Origin: an uncultured Bacteroidales bacterium
Lineage (GTDB): Bacteria > Bacteroidota > Bacteroidia > Bacteroidales > Muribaculaceae
Length of the DNA: 64,000 nucleotides
Direction: 5' to 3'
NCBI GenBank assembly: GCA_902787185.1
Contig: CADAFP010000006.1
Span: 1 to 64,000, forward strand
A program made the position numbers and the translations under genes. This document shows positions 1 through 9,157 of this stretch, piece by piece (within the stretch, counting starts at the first letter, position 1; the number at the start of each line of letters is the position of its first letter). Under the pieces are notes generated by a model. It was not told the origin of the DNA, searched no databases, and was given only the letters and a program-made list of their open reading frames with translations.

Positions 1-930
1 GAGTACTGCCCGCGCCAGATTGAGTTCAACCGCCTAAACCTCACTTACACCGTGATGAGCAAGCGCAAACTGCTGCAACTCGTCAAGGAAGGCCTCGTGG
101 CAGGTTGGGACGACCCCCGTATGCCGACGCTGTGCGGCCTGCGCCGCCGCGGCTACACGCCCCAGGCCATCAAGAACTTTATCGAAGACATCGGTTACAC
201 CAAATATGAGGCCCTGAACGACATCGGCCTGCTGGAGCACAACATCCGCGAGGAACTCAACCACCACGCCAACCGCGTGAGTGCTGTGCTGAATCCTGTC
301 AAGGTCGTCATCACCAACTATCCCGAGGACAAGGTGGAGATGATGGAGATGGACAACAATCCCGAACAGGAGAACGCTGGCAAGCACCAGATGCCCTTCT
401 CACGCGAGATTTACATTGAGCGTGACGACTTTATGGAGGAGCCCCCAAAGAAATTCTTCCGCCTCACGCCGGGCAAGGAGGTGCGTCTCAAAGGTGCATA
501 TATCATCATGTGCACCGGCTGCACCAAGGATGCCGACGGCAACGTGACCGAGATCCAATGCACCTATGACCCTGACACGCTGAGCGGTAGCGCTGGTAGT
601 CAGCGCAAGGTAAAGGGCACCCTGCACTGGGTAAGCGCCCGCCACTGCGTGGATGCCGAGGTAAGGCTCTATGACCGCCTGTTCGCCGTCGAGAACCCGA
701 GTGCCGATACCGAACACGACTTCCGCGAGCTGCTCAACCCCGACTCATTGCGCGTTCTGCCCAATGCCAAGATTGAGCCGTTCCTCGCCGAGACCGCTAA
801 GGTGGGCGACACCTTCCAGTTCCAACGCATCGGCTACTTCTGCGTTGATCCCGACACCACCGAGGGCCATCTGGTGTTCAACCGCACCATCGGCCTCAAG
901 GACAGTTGGGCCAAGCAGCAAGCCAAGTAA
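1..930 (+). CDS. glnS: Glutaminyl-tRNA synthetase, C-terminal part (cut by window edge)
   Basis: The reading frame is open from base 1 and gives 309 residues before the stop, so the 5' part of the gene lies outside the window. It begins in the core of a class I synthetase: RLNLTYTVMSKRK holds VMSKR (residues 18-22), the GlnRS form of the KMSKS ATP-binding loop, preceded by the typical EFNRLNL segment. The next stretch (DDPRMPTLCGLRRRGYTP) is the conserved GlnRS/GluRS signature, and residues from about 110 to the end form the two beta-barrel anticodon-binding domain. The enzyme charges tRNA-Gln with glutamine in the cytoplasm. The ATG at 52 is internal and is not the start. A hairpin terminator follows. 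Confidence 0.96.
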   Translation, partial: EYCPRQIEFNRLNLTYTVMSKRKLLQLVKEGLVAGWDDPRMPTLCGLRRRGYTPQAIKNFIEDIGYTKYEALNDIGLLEHNIREELNHHANRVSAVLNPVKVVITNYPEDKVEMMEMDNNPEQENAGKHQMPFSREIYIERDDFMEEPPKKFFRLTPGKEVRLKGAYIIMCTGCTKDADGNVTEIQCTYDPDTLSGSAGSQRKVKGTLHWVSARHCVDAEVRLYDRLFAVENPSADTEHDFRELLNPDSLRVLPNAKIEPFLAETAKVGDTFQFQRIGYFCVDPDTTEGHLVFNRTIGLKDSWAKQQAK

Positions 931-963
931 CGCTACCCTACAGCGTCTACTCTAATAAAACAT

Positions 964-1008
964 GAAGCCGTTAAGAGCAAATCTTAGCGGCTTCGTATTA
1001 TTATTTTG
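964..1008 (+). terminator. Terminator after glnS
   Basis: GAAGCCG (964-970) pairs with CGGCTTC (988-994), extended by TTAAGA/TCTTAG, and is followed by a T-rich tract. It also lies just past the stop of the convergent lipoprotein gene. Confidence 0.7.
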
Positions 1009-1022
1009 GGTAGTGCCGTCCA

Positions 1023-2018
1023 CTATGGCCACCGCTGATCGAGGATGAGGTTGAACTCACCCTCTGCACCACAACCCACAACATAGGGACGATAATAAAC
1101 CATCACACCCTCATTAACGACGGCACAACCGTCGGCAAGGTCTATCAGTTGTTGCCCAGTATAATTATACACTTCAAGGTCAGCATTCCTCTCTTGTTTG
1201 CCCTTGACAAAAGCGTCTCGCAAGCACTTGCACACTCGCGCATATCCATATTTCTCTACCAGGTCGGCAGTGGTGAGACGTTTACCGGTCTTCTTGTTCA
1301 CCGTGAAGTAGTCGGCCCAACTGGGGCAGCCGTTAGAGCCATTGTAGTCAAAACTGAACTCGATGATGTAACTCGCCCAGTCGCCTTGGTCATATATCTT
1401 ATGGGCAACGATGCACACCCGCGCTTCAGGGAGATTAAAAGTGGCAGAATCAACCTTAAATTGGCTGTTCTTCTGCGTGAACTGGTCAAAAATCCGTTTG
1501 GCACGATTCAGGATGTCCTGTGAACTATGCGGAGCATACCCCTTGCGCAGGGCAAGACCCTTTTTCAAATCCTCGAGTTCTTCATTGTACATGAAACTCT
1601 GGGTGAGCAACGTGTCAATCCCAAGTTCCACCTGACGGAAATCCGCCTCACTCGGGAAGTCCTTGTCAACATACAAACCCAACATGCAGCGATATCGAGC
1701 CGGCTCGTCATAGCCATCCTTATACCATGTCGCTTCCAGTTCCTGGCTCAGGACGCCATCATCGCCTTCCAACTCGGGCACCCGGCAATCATAATAATAG
1801 TTGGTATAACCATCTTTGTCCTTATCACCTTCAATCCGGTTCATGCCGATAAACAATTGCAGCCAAGAGCCTTGGGTGACTCTTTCAGAGTCATACCCCA
1901 TAACATTCTCATTCTCCATGGTATGCACATTGCTCACCGTTTTAGCCACATTGTTTTTACAGCCATTCAGCATCAATGCAGCGACAATCATCGTCTTAAG
2001 TAAAAAAACTGTTCTCAT
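1023..2018 (-). CDS. Putative lipoprotein with DUF3298/RsiV-like C-terminal domain
   Basis: 331 residues. The N-terminus has a hydrophobic segment ending in LNGC (Cys20), a lipobox, so the product is probably an exported lipoprotein. The C-terminal third reads YFTVNKKTGKRLTTADL, then EGVMVYYRPYVVGCGAEG, which is the pattern of the DUF3298 domain seen in RsiV-type and other cell-envelope proteins (strand, K-T-G turn, then a pocket of aromatic residues). The middle (about residues 60-200) is not recognised. The gene stands alone, convergent with glnS and divergent from the threonylcarbamoyl-AMP synthase gene. No clear TAnnTTTG box is seen upstream; the nearest candidate, near 2053-2060, is weak. 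Function unknown. Confidence 0.75.
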   Translation of the reverse strand: MRTVFLLKTMIVAALMLNGCKNNVAKTVSNVHTMENENVMGYDSERVTQGSWLQLFIGMNRIEGDKDKDGYTNYYYDCRVPELEGDDGVLSQELEATWYKDGYDEPARYRCMLGLYVDKDFPSEADFRQVELGIDTLLTQSFMYNEELEDLKKGLALRKGYAPHSSQDILNRAKRIFDQFTQKNSQFKVDSATFNLPEARVCIVAHKIYDQGDWASYIIEFSFDYNGSNGCPSWADYFTVNKKTGKRLTTADLVEKYGYARVCKCLRDAFVKGKQERNADLEVYNYTGQQLIDLADGCAVVNEGVMVYYRPYVVGCGAEGEFNLILDQRWP

Positions 2019-2257
2019 ATCCTATTATACCCCGCTAATTGGTAAGTGTCACTGCAAAGTTCATGAGAAATCGGGACTTCTACAAATTATAGCATCACTT
2101 TCTTCACACAAATTTCCACATACACCCAACACAACACCCGTCCCCTCAAACAACACCGCCACACCATTTCCAAAGTGACGCGTCCAAAGCCGTCCTCAAG
2201 CAGTAACAATTAAGCAAAAAGTCATGCCGCAGTGTTGCAGGTGTTATTTCTTTCCAT

Positions 2258-2265
2258 TATCTTTG
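2258..2265 (+). promoter_or_regulatory. TAnnTTTG promoter for tsaC
   Basis: TATCTTTG, the Bacteroidota -7 box, lies 19 bases before the ATG; a TTG at 2234-2236 is at about the right distance for the -33 element. Confidence 0.75.
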
Positions 2266-2284
2266 CAGATTACAAACAAACGAA

Positions 2285-2887
2285 ATGAAACCGACTAAGG
2301 AACAGATACAGAAAAATAGAGCGCAGATGGATGCCGATATCGCCCAATGCCTGAAGGTGTTGAGTGAGGGCGGACTCATCCTCTACCCTACCGACACGGT
2401 GTGGGGCATCGGTTGTGATGCCACCAATGCCGATGCCGTCAAACGCATCTATCAACTCAAGCAGCGCGACGACAGCAAAGCGCTCATCGTGCTCCTCGAC
2501 AATGTAGAGCACTTGGACCACTATGTGGTGGATGTGCCCATGATTGCCCGCGAACTGATTGACGTGGCCGTCAAGCCCTTGACCATCATCTACGAGGGGG
2601 CTTACAACCTGGCGTCCAACGCATTGGGGGCCGAAGACAGCGTGGGCATACGCATCCCCAATGATGAGTTTTGCCACAGGCTCTGCGAGCGTTTTGGCAA
2701 ACCTGTCGTCTCCACTTCGGCCAACGTTAGCGGCCATTCCACGGCCCGCACCTTCGCCGACATTGAGGGTGCGATTGTCGATGGGGTGGATTATGCCGTT
2801 GAATACCGTCGTGATGACCATACGGCCCACCAGCCGTCCAACATCATCCAGCTGAAACGCGACGGGACTTTTAAGATTATACGTTAA
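2285..2887 (+). CDS. tsaC: L-threonylcarbamoyladenylate synthase (Sua5/YciO/YrdC family)
   Basis: 200 residues, the length of the single-domain TsaC/YrdC form rather than full-length Sua5. ILYPTDTVWGIGCDA (about residues 31-45) is the family's nucleotide/threonine-binding motif, and VSTSANVSG (about 140-148) is the conserved SxTSAN loop. The enzyme makes threonylcarbamoyl-AMP from threonine, bicarbonate and ATP; TsaBD transfers it to A37 of ANN-reading tRNAs. The ATG is set by the -7 box just upstream. The stop is 12 bases before the sugar-transferase gene, so the two are probably co-transcribed, although no functional link is evident. Confidence 0.93.
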   Translation: MKPTKEQIQKNRAQMDADIAQCLKVLSEGGLILYPTDTVWGIGCDATNADAVKRIYQLKQRDDSKALIVLLDNVEHLDHYVVDVPMIARELIDVAVKPLTIIYEGAYNLASNALGAEDSVGIRIPNDEFCHRLCERFGKPVVSTSANVSGHSTARTFADIEGAIVDGVDYAVEYRRDDHTAHQPSNIIQLKRDGTFKIIR

Positions 2888-2899
2888 AGTTATAATAAC

Positions 2900-4336
2900 A
2901 TGAGAATCAGGTTAGACCTCAACAACAAGGCTCACCGCCAGCGCATCAAGTATGTGGTTGGCGACTACGTGATGTCTAACCTCGCCTGGTTCCTTTTCAA
3001 CTGTGTCAGGTGGCTGGCTGGCACCGTTGTCGGCTGGCCTTACCTTGTGAGCTACCTCAAGAGTGACATGGTATTGCTGGGACAGTTGTTCTTCCCGCTG
3101 CTGATGATGGTCACCTATGCCTTCAGCGGATACTACAACAACGTGTGCCGCAAGTCACGCATCCAGGAACTGCTCACCACCTTTGCCAGCTCAGGCATCA
3201 ACACGCTGCTCATCTTCTTCATGGCGCTCATCAACGACGTCATCGGCGTGCGCAGTGCCGACTACAAGATGATTCTGATCTTGTGGGCATTGATTTTCGG
3301 CCTTGTCTATCTGGTAAGGGCCATCATCACCAACATCGCCTCGCGGCAAATCAAGTCCCGCAAGTGGACCTTCCCGACGCTCATCATCGGTAGCGGCTCG
3401 GCAGCGGTGGCATTTGCCAACAAGCTGAACAGCAAACGCCAGTTCTCAGGCCACGACATCAAGGGATTTGTCAACATCCCGGGTGAGAATCCCGTCAAGG
3501 GCAACCCGTTGCCTCTCTATGAGCTTGATGAGGTCAAGGAGGTGTGTGAGCAGCTTGGCATCTGGGAGCTCATCGTGGTGCCGTCGCGCGAAGACACCCA
3601 CCGCACCATGGAAGCCATCAACAAGCTCTTCCATATAGGCTTGCCCATCTTGATTTCGCCCGAGTATTTCAACAAGATGCAGACTCCGGTGACCATCTCT
3701 GACCTCTACGGCGAGCCATTGGTCAACATTTCGCGCAGCAGCATGAGCGACAGCGGCAAGAACATCAAGCGTGCGATGGACATCGTCATTTCGCTTGTCG
3801 CACTCGTTGCCCTGCTGCCCGTGTTTGCCATCGTCGCCCTCATCATCAAGAGGACCAGCCCTGGCCCCATTTTCTACTTGCAAGAACGCATCGGGTTACA
3901 CAATAAGCCCTTCCAAATCATCAAGTTCCGCTCGATGGTACAGAACGCCGAGCAGGCCGGAAAGCCGCAACTGTCGTCGGACGATGACCCGCGCATCACC
4001 CCCTTTGGACGGTTCATGCGCAAGTACCGCATCGACGAGTTGCCCCAGTTCTGGAACGTCCTCAAGGGCGAGATGTCGCTTGTGGGACCACGGCCCGAAC
4101 GCAAGTTCTACATCGACCAGATTATTCCTTTCGTGCCCGCTTACGCCCTGCTGCATCAGGTGCGCCCAGGCATCACGTCGATGGGCATGGTCAAGTTCGG
4201 CTATGCCAAGAATCTTGACGAGATGCTGGAACGAGTGAAGTATGACTTGATGTATCTGAACAACGCTTCGTTGATCAACGACTTGAAGATTCTCATTTAC
4301 ACCATTAAAATTGTCTTCACCGGACGCGGAATGTGA
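2900..4336 (+). CDS. Polyprenyl-phosphate sugar-1-phosphate transferase (WbaP/WcaJ type)
   Basis: 478 residues with the full three-part layout of the family: about five membrane helices (residues 20-140), a cytoplasmic Rossmann-like domain (about 150-260, starting LIIGSGSAAVAFA), and a C-terminal bacterial sugar transferase domain from about residue 288. That domain has its re-entrant helix (VISLVALVALLPVFAIVAL), SPGPIFY, the FRSM element, then DELPQFWNV and the catalytic GPRPER box. The enzyme moves a sugar-1-phosphate from a nucleotide sugar to undecaprenyl phosphate at the inner membrane, the first step of capsule, exopolysaccharide or glycoprotein-glycan synthesis. No glycan cluster surrounds it, so the sugar and the pathway cannot be told. 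It overlaps the next gene at TGATG. Confidence 0.92.
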   Translation: MRIRLDLNNKAHRQRIKYVVGDYVMSNLAWFLFNCVRWLAGTVVGWPYLVSYLKSDMVLLGQLFFPLLMMVTYAFSGYYNNVCRKSRIQELLTTFASSGINTLLIFFMALINDVIGVRSADYKMILILWALIFGLVYLVRAIITNIASRQIKSRKWTFPTLIIGSGSAAVAFANKLNSKRQFSGHDIKGFVNIPGENPVKGNPLPLYELDEVKEVCEQLGIWELIVVPSREDTHRTMEAINKLFHIGLPILISPEYFNKMQTPVTISDLYGEPLVNISRSSMSDSGKNIKRAMDIVISLVALVALLPVFAIVALIIKRTSPGPIFYLQERIGLHNKPFQIIKFRSMVQNAEQAGKPQLSSDDDPRITPFGRFMRKYRIDELPQFWNVLKGEMSLVGPRPERKFYIDQIIPFVPAYALLHQVRPGITSMGMVKFGYAKNLDEMLERVKYDLMYLNNASLINDLKILIYTIKIVFTGRGM

Positions 4337-6180
4337 TGAACCTGCAAGCAGAGAAACAGCGTCAATCCAAAAACGCCAGCAATCCCGCCAACGATGGGGT
4401 CAACTGGTGGATCAAGCTATTGTTATGGCGCGAGAAGCATGTTCCCGAAAAGACCTTTGTGGTGATGCTCGCCCTCGTGGTAGGTATCACTGCTGGACTG
4501 GCCGCCGTGTTGCTCAAGACGCTCATCACACTCATCGCCGACTTCCTCACCAGCCGTTTCATTACCGATCAGGGTAACCTGCTCTATCTCGTTTTCCCTG
4601 CTATCGGCATCGCGCTGGCAAGCATGTATGTCTATTACATCGCCCGCGAACCCATCTCGCATGGTGTCACACGCGTGCTTTATGCCCTGGCGCTGAAGAA
4701 GAGCCGTCTCAAGATTCACAACATGTACTCATCGCTCATCGCTTCGTCGTTGACCATCGGTTTCGGTGGTTCGGTCGGAGCCGAGGGTCCTATCGTGTTC
4801 ACTGGTGCCGCCATCGGCAGCAATTTGGGACAGGCCTTCCGGCTCTCGCCGCAGACGTTGGCCATGCTGGTGGCATGCGGTGCCGCTGCTGGTATCGCCG
4901 GCATCTTCAAGGCTCCCATTGCAGGCATGTTGTTCACTATCGAAGTGCTCATGCTCGACCTCACGGCGGGTGCCGCCATCCCGTTGATTGTGTCATCGGT
5001 GGCGGGTGCTACCGTGGCCTACGTCTTCACGGGATACAACGTCGAGTTCTTTTTCTCGCAGAGCGAACCGTTCTACGCCTCACGCATCCCCTTCGTGGTG
5101 CTGCTGGGCGTCTTCTGCGGCTTTGTCTCGCTCTATTTCATCACGCTTATCGACCGCATCGAGGCCCGATTCAAGCGGCTGCGCAACCGCTGGCTGCGCT
5201 TTGCCGTGGGCGGCATCACGTTGAGCATCCTCATCTTCCTCATGCCCCCGCTCTATGGTGAAGGTTTCGAGGGTGTGACGCGTCTCATCAGCGGTGACGT
5301 GACGGGCATCTTCAACAACAGCCTGTTCTACGGCTACCGCGACAATGTGGTGGCTGTGCTGCTGTTCCTTTTTGCCCTGGGTGCCTTCAAGGTATTTGCC
5401 ACGGCGGCCACTAACGGCGGTGGCGGCGTGGGTGGAACTTTCGCGCCCTCGCTGTTTGTGGGTTGCATGGCGGGCGTCTTTTTCGCCTACCTGTTCAATC
5501 ACTTGGGATTTATCGACCCCGAGACGCCGTTGAGCATCAAGAACTTTGCTCTCATGGGCATGGCGGGTGTCATGGCTGGCGTCATGCATGCCCCGATGAT
5601 GGCTATCTTCCTTACCGCCGAGATGACGGGCGGCTATGAGTTGTTCCTGCCCTTGCTCATCGTGTCAGCCAGCAGCTACGGCATCTGCCGCATCTTCACC
5701 CCCTACGGCATCTATGCCCGCCGTCTTGCCAAGCGCGGCGAGCTGCTCACGCACCAAAAGGACCGCTCCGTGCTCACCCTGTTAAAGATGGACAGCGTCA
5801 TCGAGAAGGACTTCTCCATTGTCCACCCCGAAATGAGCCTCAAGGACATGGTGGACACCATTGCCCAAAGCCACCGCAACCTCTTCCCCGTCACTGACGA
5901 TGACGGCAAACTCATCGGCGTGGTTCAGCTCGACGACATCCGCAACATCATGTTCCGTCCCGACCTGTACCGGCGGATGCAGGTCAACCGCTTCATGGCC
6001 ATTCCGCCCGCCAAGGTGGTCGTGGGCACCCCTATGGAAAAAGTGATGAAGACCTTTGACGACACCGGGGCCTGGAACCTCCCCGTCATCGACGAGGAAG
6101 GCAAGTATGTGGGTTTCGTCTCCAAGAGCAAAATCTTCAACAGCTACCGCCAGGTGCTCAAGCACTACACCTACGACTAA
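4336..6180 (+). CDS. CLC-type chloride channel/exchanger with CBS pair
   Basis: 614 residues from ATG 4336, which shares its A with the previous stop (TGATG); GTG 4333 is possible. The membrane part carries GGSVGAEGPIVF (with the gating glutamate of the GxEGP motif) and GGVGGTFAPSLFVG (the GxFxP motif), both forming the anion pathway of CLC proteins. Residues about 488-610 form two CBS domains, which in this family often bind adenine nucleotides and gate the pore. It should move chloride, alone or in exchange for protons, across the inner membrane. Position directly behind the sugar transferase suggests co-transcription. Confidence 0.93.
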   Translation: MNLQAEKQRQSKNASNPANDGVNWWIKLLLWREKHVPEKTFVVMLALVVGITAGLAAVLLKTLITLIADFLTSRFITDQGNLLYLVFPAIGIALASMYVYYIAREPISHGVTRVLYALALKKSRLKIHNMYSSLIASSLTIGFGGSVGAEGPIVFTGAAIGSNLGQAFRLSPQTLAMLVACGAAAGIAGIFKAPIAGMLFTIEVLMLDLTAGAAIPLIVSSVAGATVAYVFTGYNVEFFFSQSEPFYASRIPFVVLLGVFCGFVSLYFITLIDRIEARFKRLRNRWLRFAVGGITLSILIFLMPPLYGEGFEGVTRLISGDVTGIFNNSLFYGYRDNVVAVLLFLFALGAFKVFATAATNGGGGVGGTFAPSLFVGCMAGVFFAYLFNHLGFIDPETPLSIKNFALMGMAGVMAGVMHAPMMAIFLTAEMTGGYELFLPLLIVSASSYGICRIFTPYGIYARRLAKRGELLTHQKDRSVLTLLKMDSVIEKDFSIVHPEMSLKDMVDTIAQSHRNLFPVTDDDGKLIGVVQLDDIRNIMFRPDLYRRMQVNRFMAIPPAKVVVGTPMEKVMKTFDDTGAWNLPVIDEEGKYVGFVSKSKIFNSYRQVLKHYTYD

Positions 6181-6202
6181 AACGTTCCTAACGACAATAA
6201 AA

Positions 6203-6240
6203 ACCAGGCTATCCAGCTTGGGCTTTAACAACAAAAAACC
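6203..6240 (+). repeat. Truncated copy of the 6241/6418/8953 palindromic repeat
   Basis: Carries only the left edge of the unit (AGGCTATCCAG followed by GGCTTTAACAACAA) and then breaks into the full copy at 6241. It suggests repeated rearrangement at this place. Confidence 0.6.
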
Positions 6241-6367
6241 AGGCTATCCAGTTGGACTTTAACGACAAGAAAGACAAGAAAGACAATTTTCTTGACATCC
6301 TATTGACAAAAATGTCAGTCGGGATGTTCTATTTGTTTTTCTTGTCTTTCTTGTCTTCCTAAACCAC
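6241..6367. repeat. Palindromic intergenic repeat, copy 1
   Basis: A ~125-bp unit built as nested inverted repeats: outer arms GACAAGAAAGACAAG and CTTGTCTTTCTTGTC, middle arms ACATCC/GGATGT, inner arms TGACA/TGTCA around AAAA. The whole could fold as one long hairpin in DNA or RNA. No coding capacity. Near-identical copies lie at 6418 and 8953. The 429-bp gap 6181-6609 contains nothing else that I recognise. Confidence 0.9.
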
Positions 6368-6417
6368 AATTAGCGGCAAATTCTCGTTAGTTGGCAGTGA
6401 GGAAAGACAAGAAAATC

Positions 6418-6547
6418 AGGCTATCCAGCTTGAGTTTTAACGACAAGAAAGACAAGAAAGACAATTTTCTTGACATCCTATTGACAAAAATGTAAGTCGG
6501 GATGTTCTATTTGTTTTTCTTGTCTTTCTTGTCTTCCTAAACCACCT
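6418..6547. repeat. Palindromic intergenic repeat, copy 2
   Basis: Differs from copy 1 at very few positions over ~125 bp, including one change (TGTAAG for TGTCAG) that weakens the inner palindrome. Similarity to copy 3 continues beyond the palindrome, up to ATGGTTGTTTGAAA at 6588-6601. Confidence 0.9.
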
Positions 6548-6609
6548 CAATGATATTTTTTGTTTGTTTTGGATGTTCTTTGTCGTCATGGTTGTTTGAA
6601 ATACAGTCG

Positions 6610-8676
6610 TTAGTTGCTGGTGAGGATGGATTGGACGATGATATTGATGTCACTGATGTTGACCGAGCCGTCACCGTTCACGTCCATCGACGAGTCGCCC
6701 TTGCCGCTCAGGATGTCGTTCACCACATTGTTGAGGTCACTGATGTTCACCACACCGTCGCCGTTCACGTCACACACATCTGTGTGAACATCAATACCCA
6801 CGATATGGATAAACTTCTTCCACTTCTCGGCTGTTTTATATGCGTCCTCCGACCCTTTCGGCACAAACAGCGTTGCATTGGTGTAAGTCATCTCATCAAA
6901 ACCGTCAACAATAGTATTCCATATGATTTCCTCAGCGCCATTCGACAAAATGTATCTGTATGGTTCTTCTTCACTTCCCCTAAGCAGCGGTGGAACAGTT
7001 GCAAGACAGGTTATTGATGTTAAATTGCTGCATCTATAGAAAGGGTATTCTTCAATTGTCTTCATACCTTTTCCGATAGTGACTCTTTCAAGACCACTAC
7101 AACAGGAAAAAGCATAAGAACCTAACATAATAACAGAGTCTGGAATCACAATCTCGGTAAGTCCCTCACAACCGCCAAAAGCCCTTCCGCCAATATACCT
7201 CAACGACTTCGGAAAAGAAACACTTATAAGGCCAGAGCAATCATGATCTATATTATCATCACCGAAAGCATTCTCACTGATGCTATAGGTTCCCTCGCGA
7301 ATGACGAGTTCTGTTTTAGCAGGCATTGCACCCAAGTAATGATAAGCGGCCTTGCCAATATACAACAATCCATCTGGTTGGCTATTGTACCAAGGAGTAC
7401 CCATAAAAGTGGCATAACGCCCTGTTCGATAATCAGTTCCGCTTACAATCTTTATATTGTCCGGTATCTGAATGTTCACTAATTGCTCACAGCTAGAAAA
7501 AGCCAAATCGCCAATAAACTCTACCGAATCTCCAATAATGACAGATGTCAGTTGCTTGCAATGGGCAAAAGCCCAGCCTTCAAGAATCTTGACAGAATTA
7601 GGTATTACCACATTTATTAAGCCCGTATTATTGAAAGAGCTTCTAATCTCTGTAACACTGTTCGGAATGTCGATACTTGTCAGATTGGAGCAGTGGGCAA
7701 ATGCCGATTTATCAATAATTTTAACTGAATTTGGAATGGTGATCTCAGTTAGGTTTACACAATCACAGAATGCCGCTCTTCCTATTGTCAAGACTGAACT
7801 TGGTATGACTGTATTCATGCATCCTACCACTAATGTATTGGTTGCGGTTTCGATAATGGCGTTGCAATTGTTGCGGGAATCATAATGCGTGTTGGCAGCA
7901 CTCACTTTCACGGATTGCAAATCACGACATCCCGTAAAACACTCCTTTCCCATTTTAATGATTGACGCAGGTATGGTAAGATTAAAAAAGCCACAGTTAG
8001 CGAAAACTGAGTTTTGCAGAGTAATACTATTCGTCGAAGAAGAAAAGGAAAGATTTCTAAGACTTGAACAACCATAGAATGCTCCATCAGAAATGGTCTT
8101 GACTGACGCAGGGATTACAACCTCAGTCAGTTTCGTTTCATAGCAGAAATTGTTAGGTATAGTTTCAACATTGTTGCCGATTTCAACTTGTTCGACTTCT
8201 TTAAATGGAAATTCATTCCAACCATAACCATAATCAATTTCATTCTCAGCTTTATAGATGAGTTTTTTGATATGGCATCCAGTAAAGCCTCCAATCGAAT
8301 TTACTGATTTCCCGATTGTAAGCGTTGATAGATTTGAGCAGTTTTCAAACGCTGTACCAGTTATTTGCTGAACAGAGTCACCTATCACGACACTGGTAAT
8401 TGACGATTTACCACCAAAGCCACCCACTTGCTTCACAGTATAGGTCTTGCCATTATATGAAACCTTTTCGGGGATGACCAAATTGCTGATATAATCTTTG
8501 CAGTCAACCGCTATGGCAAATTCCTCAGTTGGATTTCCCCAGGCATCTTGATTACTTGTAAAGTAAAATATGTCATTATCTTCAATGATTTCAGTGGCAC
8601 TTGCTTGGCCAATGACAGCAAGCAAAGCCAAAAGTAGCAAGGTGGCTCGCAGGGGGATGGTTGTTGGTTGTTTCAT
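6610..8676 (-). CDS. BspA-type leucine-rich repeat surface protein with dockerin-like tail
   Basis: 688 residues. A signal peptide (residues 1-27, ending QASA) is followed by about twenty LRR_5/BspA repeats (roughly 60-610) with the recurring pattern IGDSV, FxxCSxLTxIxIPNSV. Residues 632-688 are two dockerin-like calcium loops (DVNGDGVVNISDLNNVV and DVNGDGSVNISDINIIV). Proteins of this class in Bacteroidales are exported and bind host or microbial surfaces; the ligand cannot be predicted. The gene is visibly richer in A/T than its neighbours and sits between direct copies of a palindromic repeat, so it may be a movable cassette. A TATCTTTG box lies about 170 bases upstream, leaving a long leader. 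Confidence 0.9.
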   Translation of the reverse strand: MKQPTTIPLRATLLLLALLAVIGQASATEIIEDNDIFYFTSNQDAWGNPTEEFAIAVDCKDYISNLVIPEKVSYNGKTYTVKQVGGFGGKSSITSVVIGDSVQQITGTAFENCSNLSTLTIGKSVNSIGGFTGCHIKKLIYKAENEIDYGYGWNEFPFKEVEQVEIGNNVETIPNNFCYETKLTEVVIPASVKTISDGAFYGCSSLRNLSFSSSTNSITLQNSVFANCGFFNLTIPASIIKMGKECFTGCRDLQSVKVSAANTHYDSRNNCNAIIETATNTLVVGCMNTVIPSSVLTIGRAAFCDCVNLTEITIPNSVKIIDKSAFAHCSNLTSIDIPNSVTEIRSSFNNTGLINVVIPNSVKILEGWAFAHCKQLTSVIIGDSVEFIGDLAFSSCEQLVNIQIPDNIKIVSGTDYRTGRYATFMGTPWYNSQPDGLLYIGKAAYHYLGAMPAKTELVIREGTYSISENAFGDDNIDHDCSGLISVSFPKSLRYIGGRAFGGCEGLTEIVIPDSVIMLGSYAFSCCSGLERVTIGKGMKTIEEYPFYRCSNLTSITCLATVPPLLRGSEEEPYRYILSNGAEEIIWNTIVDGFDEMTYTNATLFVPKGSEDAYKTAEKWKKFIHIVGIDVHTDVCDVNGDGVVNISDLNNVVNDILSGKGDSSMDVNGDGSVNISDINIIVQSILTSN

Positions 8677-8843
8677 ATGCGTGCTAGGTTGTTTTTGGTG
8701 TCGCGTTGGTCCCTCTCAACGGCGACGGGTAGTTATAAAACACGAAAACGTGGGGACATTGTCTACTTGACGTAAGCACGAAACGCTTTCCTTAATAAAA
8801 TGTCTGTCGTGGCCGACCTGCATAGTGTCAGCCTTGACAGATG

Positions 8844-8851
8844 CAAAGATA
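8844..8851 (-). promoter_or_regulatory. TAnnTTTG promoter for the LRR gene
   Basis: TATCTTTG on the minus strand, giving a ~165-nt untranslated leader. The gap 8677-9157 otherwise holds only this leader and repeat copy 3. Confidence 0.65.
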
Positions 8852-8952
8852 AGCCATTTTTCCCATTCCGCTATCAGTTTTCACACTTTTTCTCAATGCG
8901 AATTACACAAATTGAACTAATTTCACGAATTATGTAAAAAGAATTAGCGTGG

Positions 8953-9083
8953 GGTTTTAACGACAAGAAAGACAAAAAAGACAAAAAAGACAAAAAAGAC
9001 AAATTACTTGACATCCTGTTGACAAAATTGTCAGTCGGGATTTCCTTTTTGTTTTTCTTGTCTTTCTTGTCTTCCAAAACCAC
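8953..9083. repeat. Palindromic intergenic repeat, copy 3
   Basis: Same unit as at 6241 and 6418, with the left arm expanded by AAAAAAGAC-type steps (GACAAAAAAGACAAAAAAGA). The sequence after it, to 9140, also matches the flank of copy 2 and ends in the same ATGGTTGTTTGAAA. Confidence 0.85.
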
Positions 9084-9145
9084 TTTTTTGATAGTTATCG
9101 TGTTGTTTTGGTTGTTCATTATTGTTATGGTTGTTTGAAAAGTTG

Positions 9146-9153
9146 TATCTTTG
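9146..9153 (+). promoter_or_regulatory. TAnnTTTG promoter abutting the start codon of the C45-like hydrolase
   Basis: TATCTTTG with a TTG at 9123-9125 as -33 element. Only four bases (CGGT) separate the box from ATG 9158, so the transcript would be leaderless or nearly so. Confidence 0.7.
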
Positions 9154-9157
9154 CGGT

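Noticed and set aside
8874-9119. 81-codon minus-strand frame across repeat copy 3
   Set aside because: It consists of translated repeat arms (DKKDKKNKK and FLSFLSFLS) and has no conserved content.
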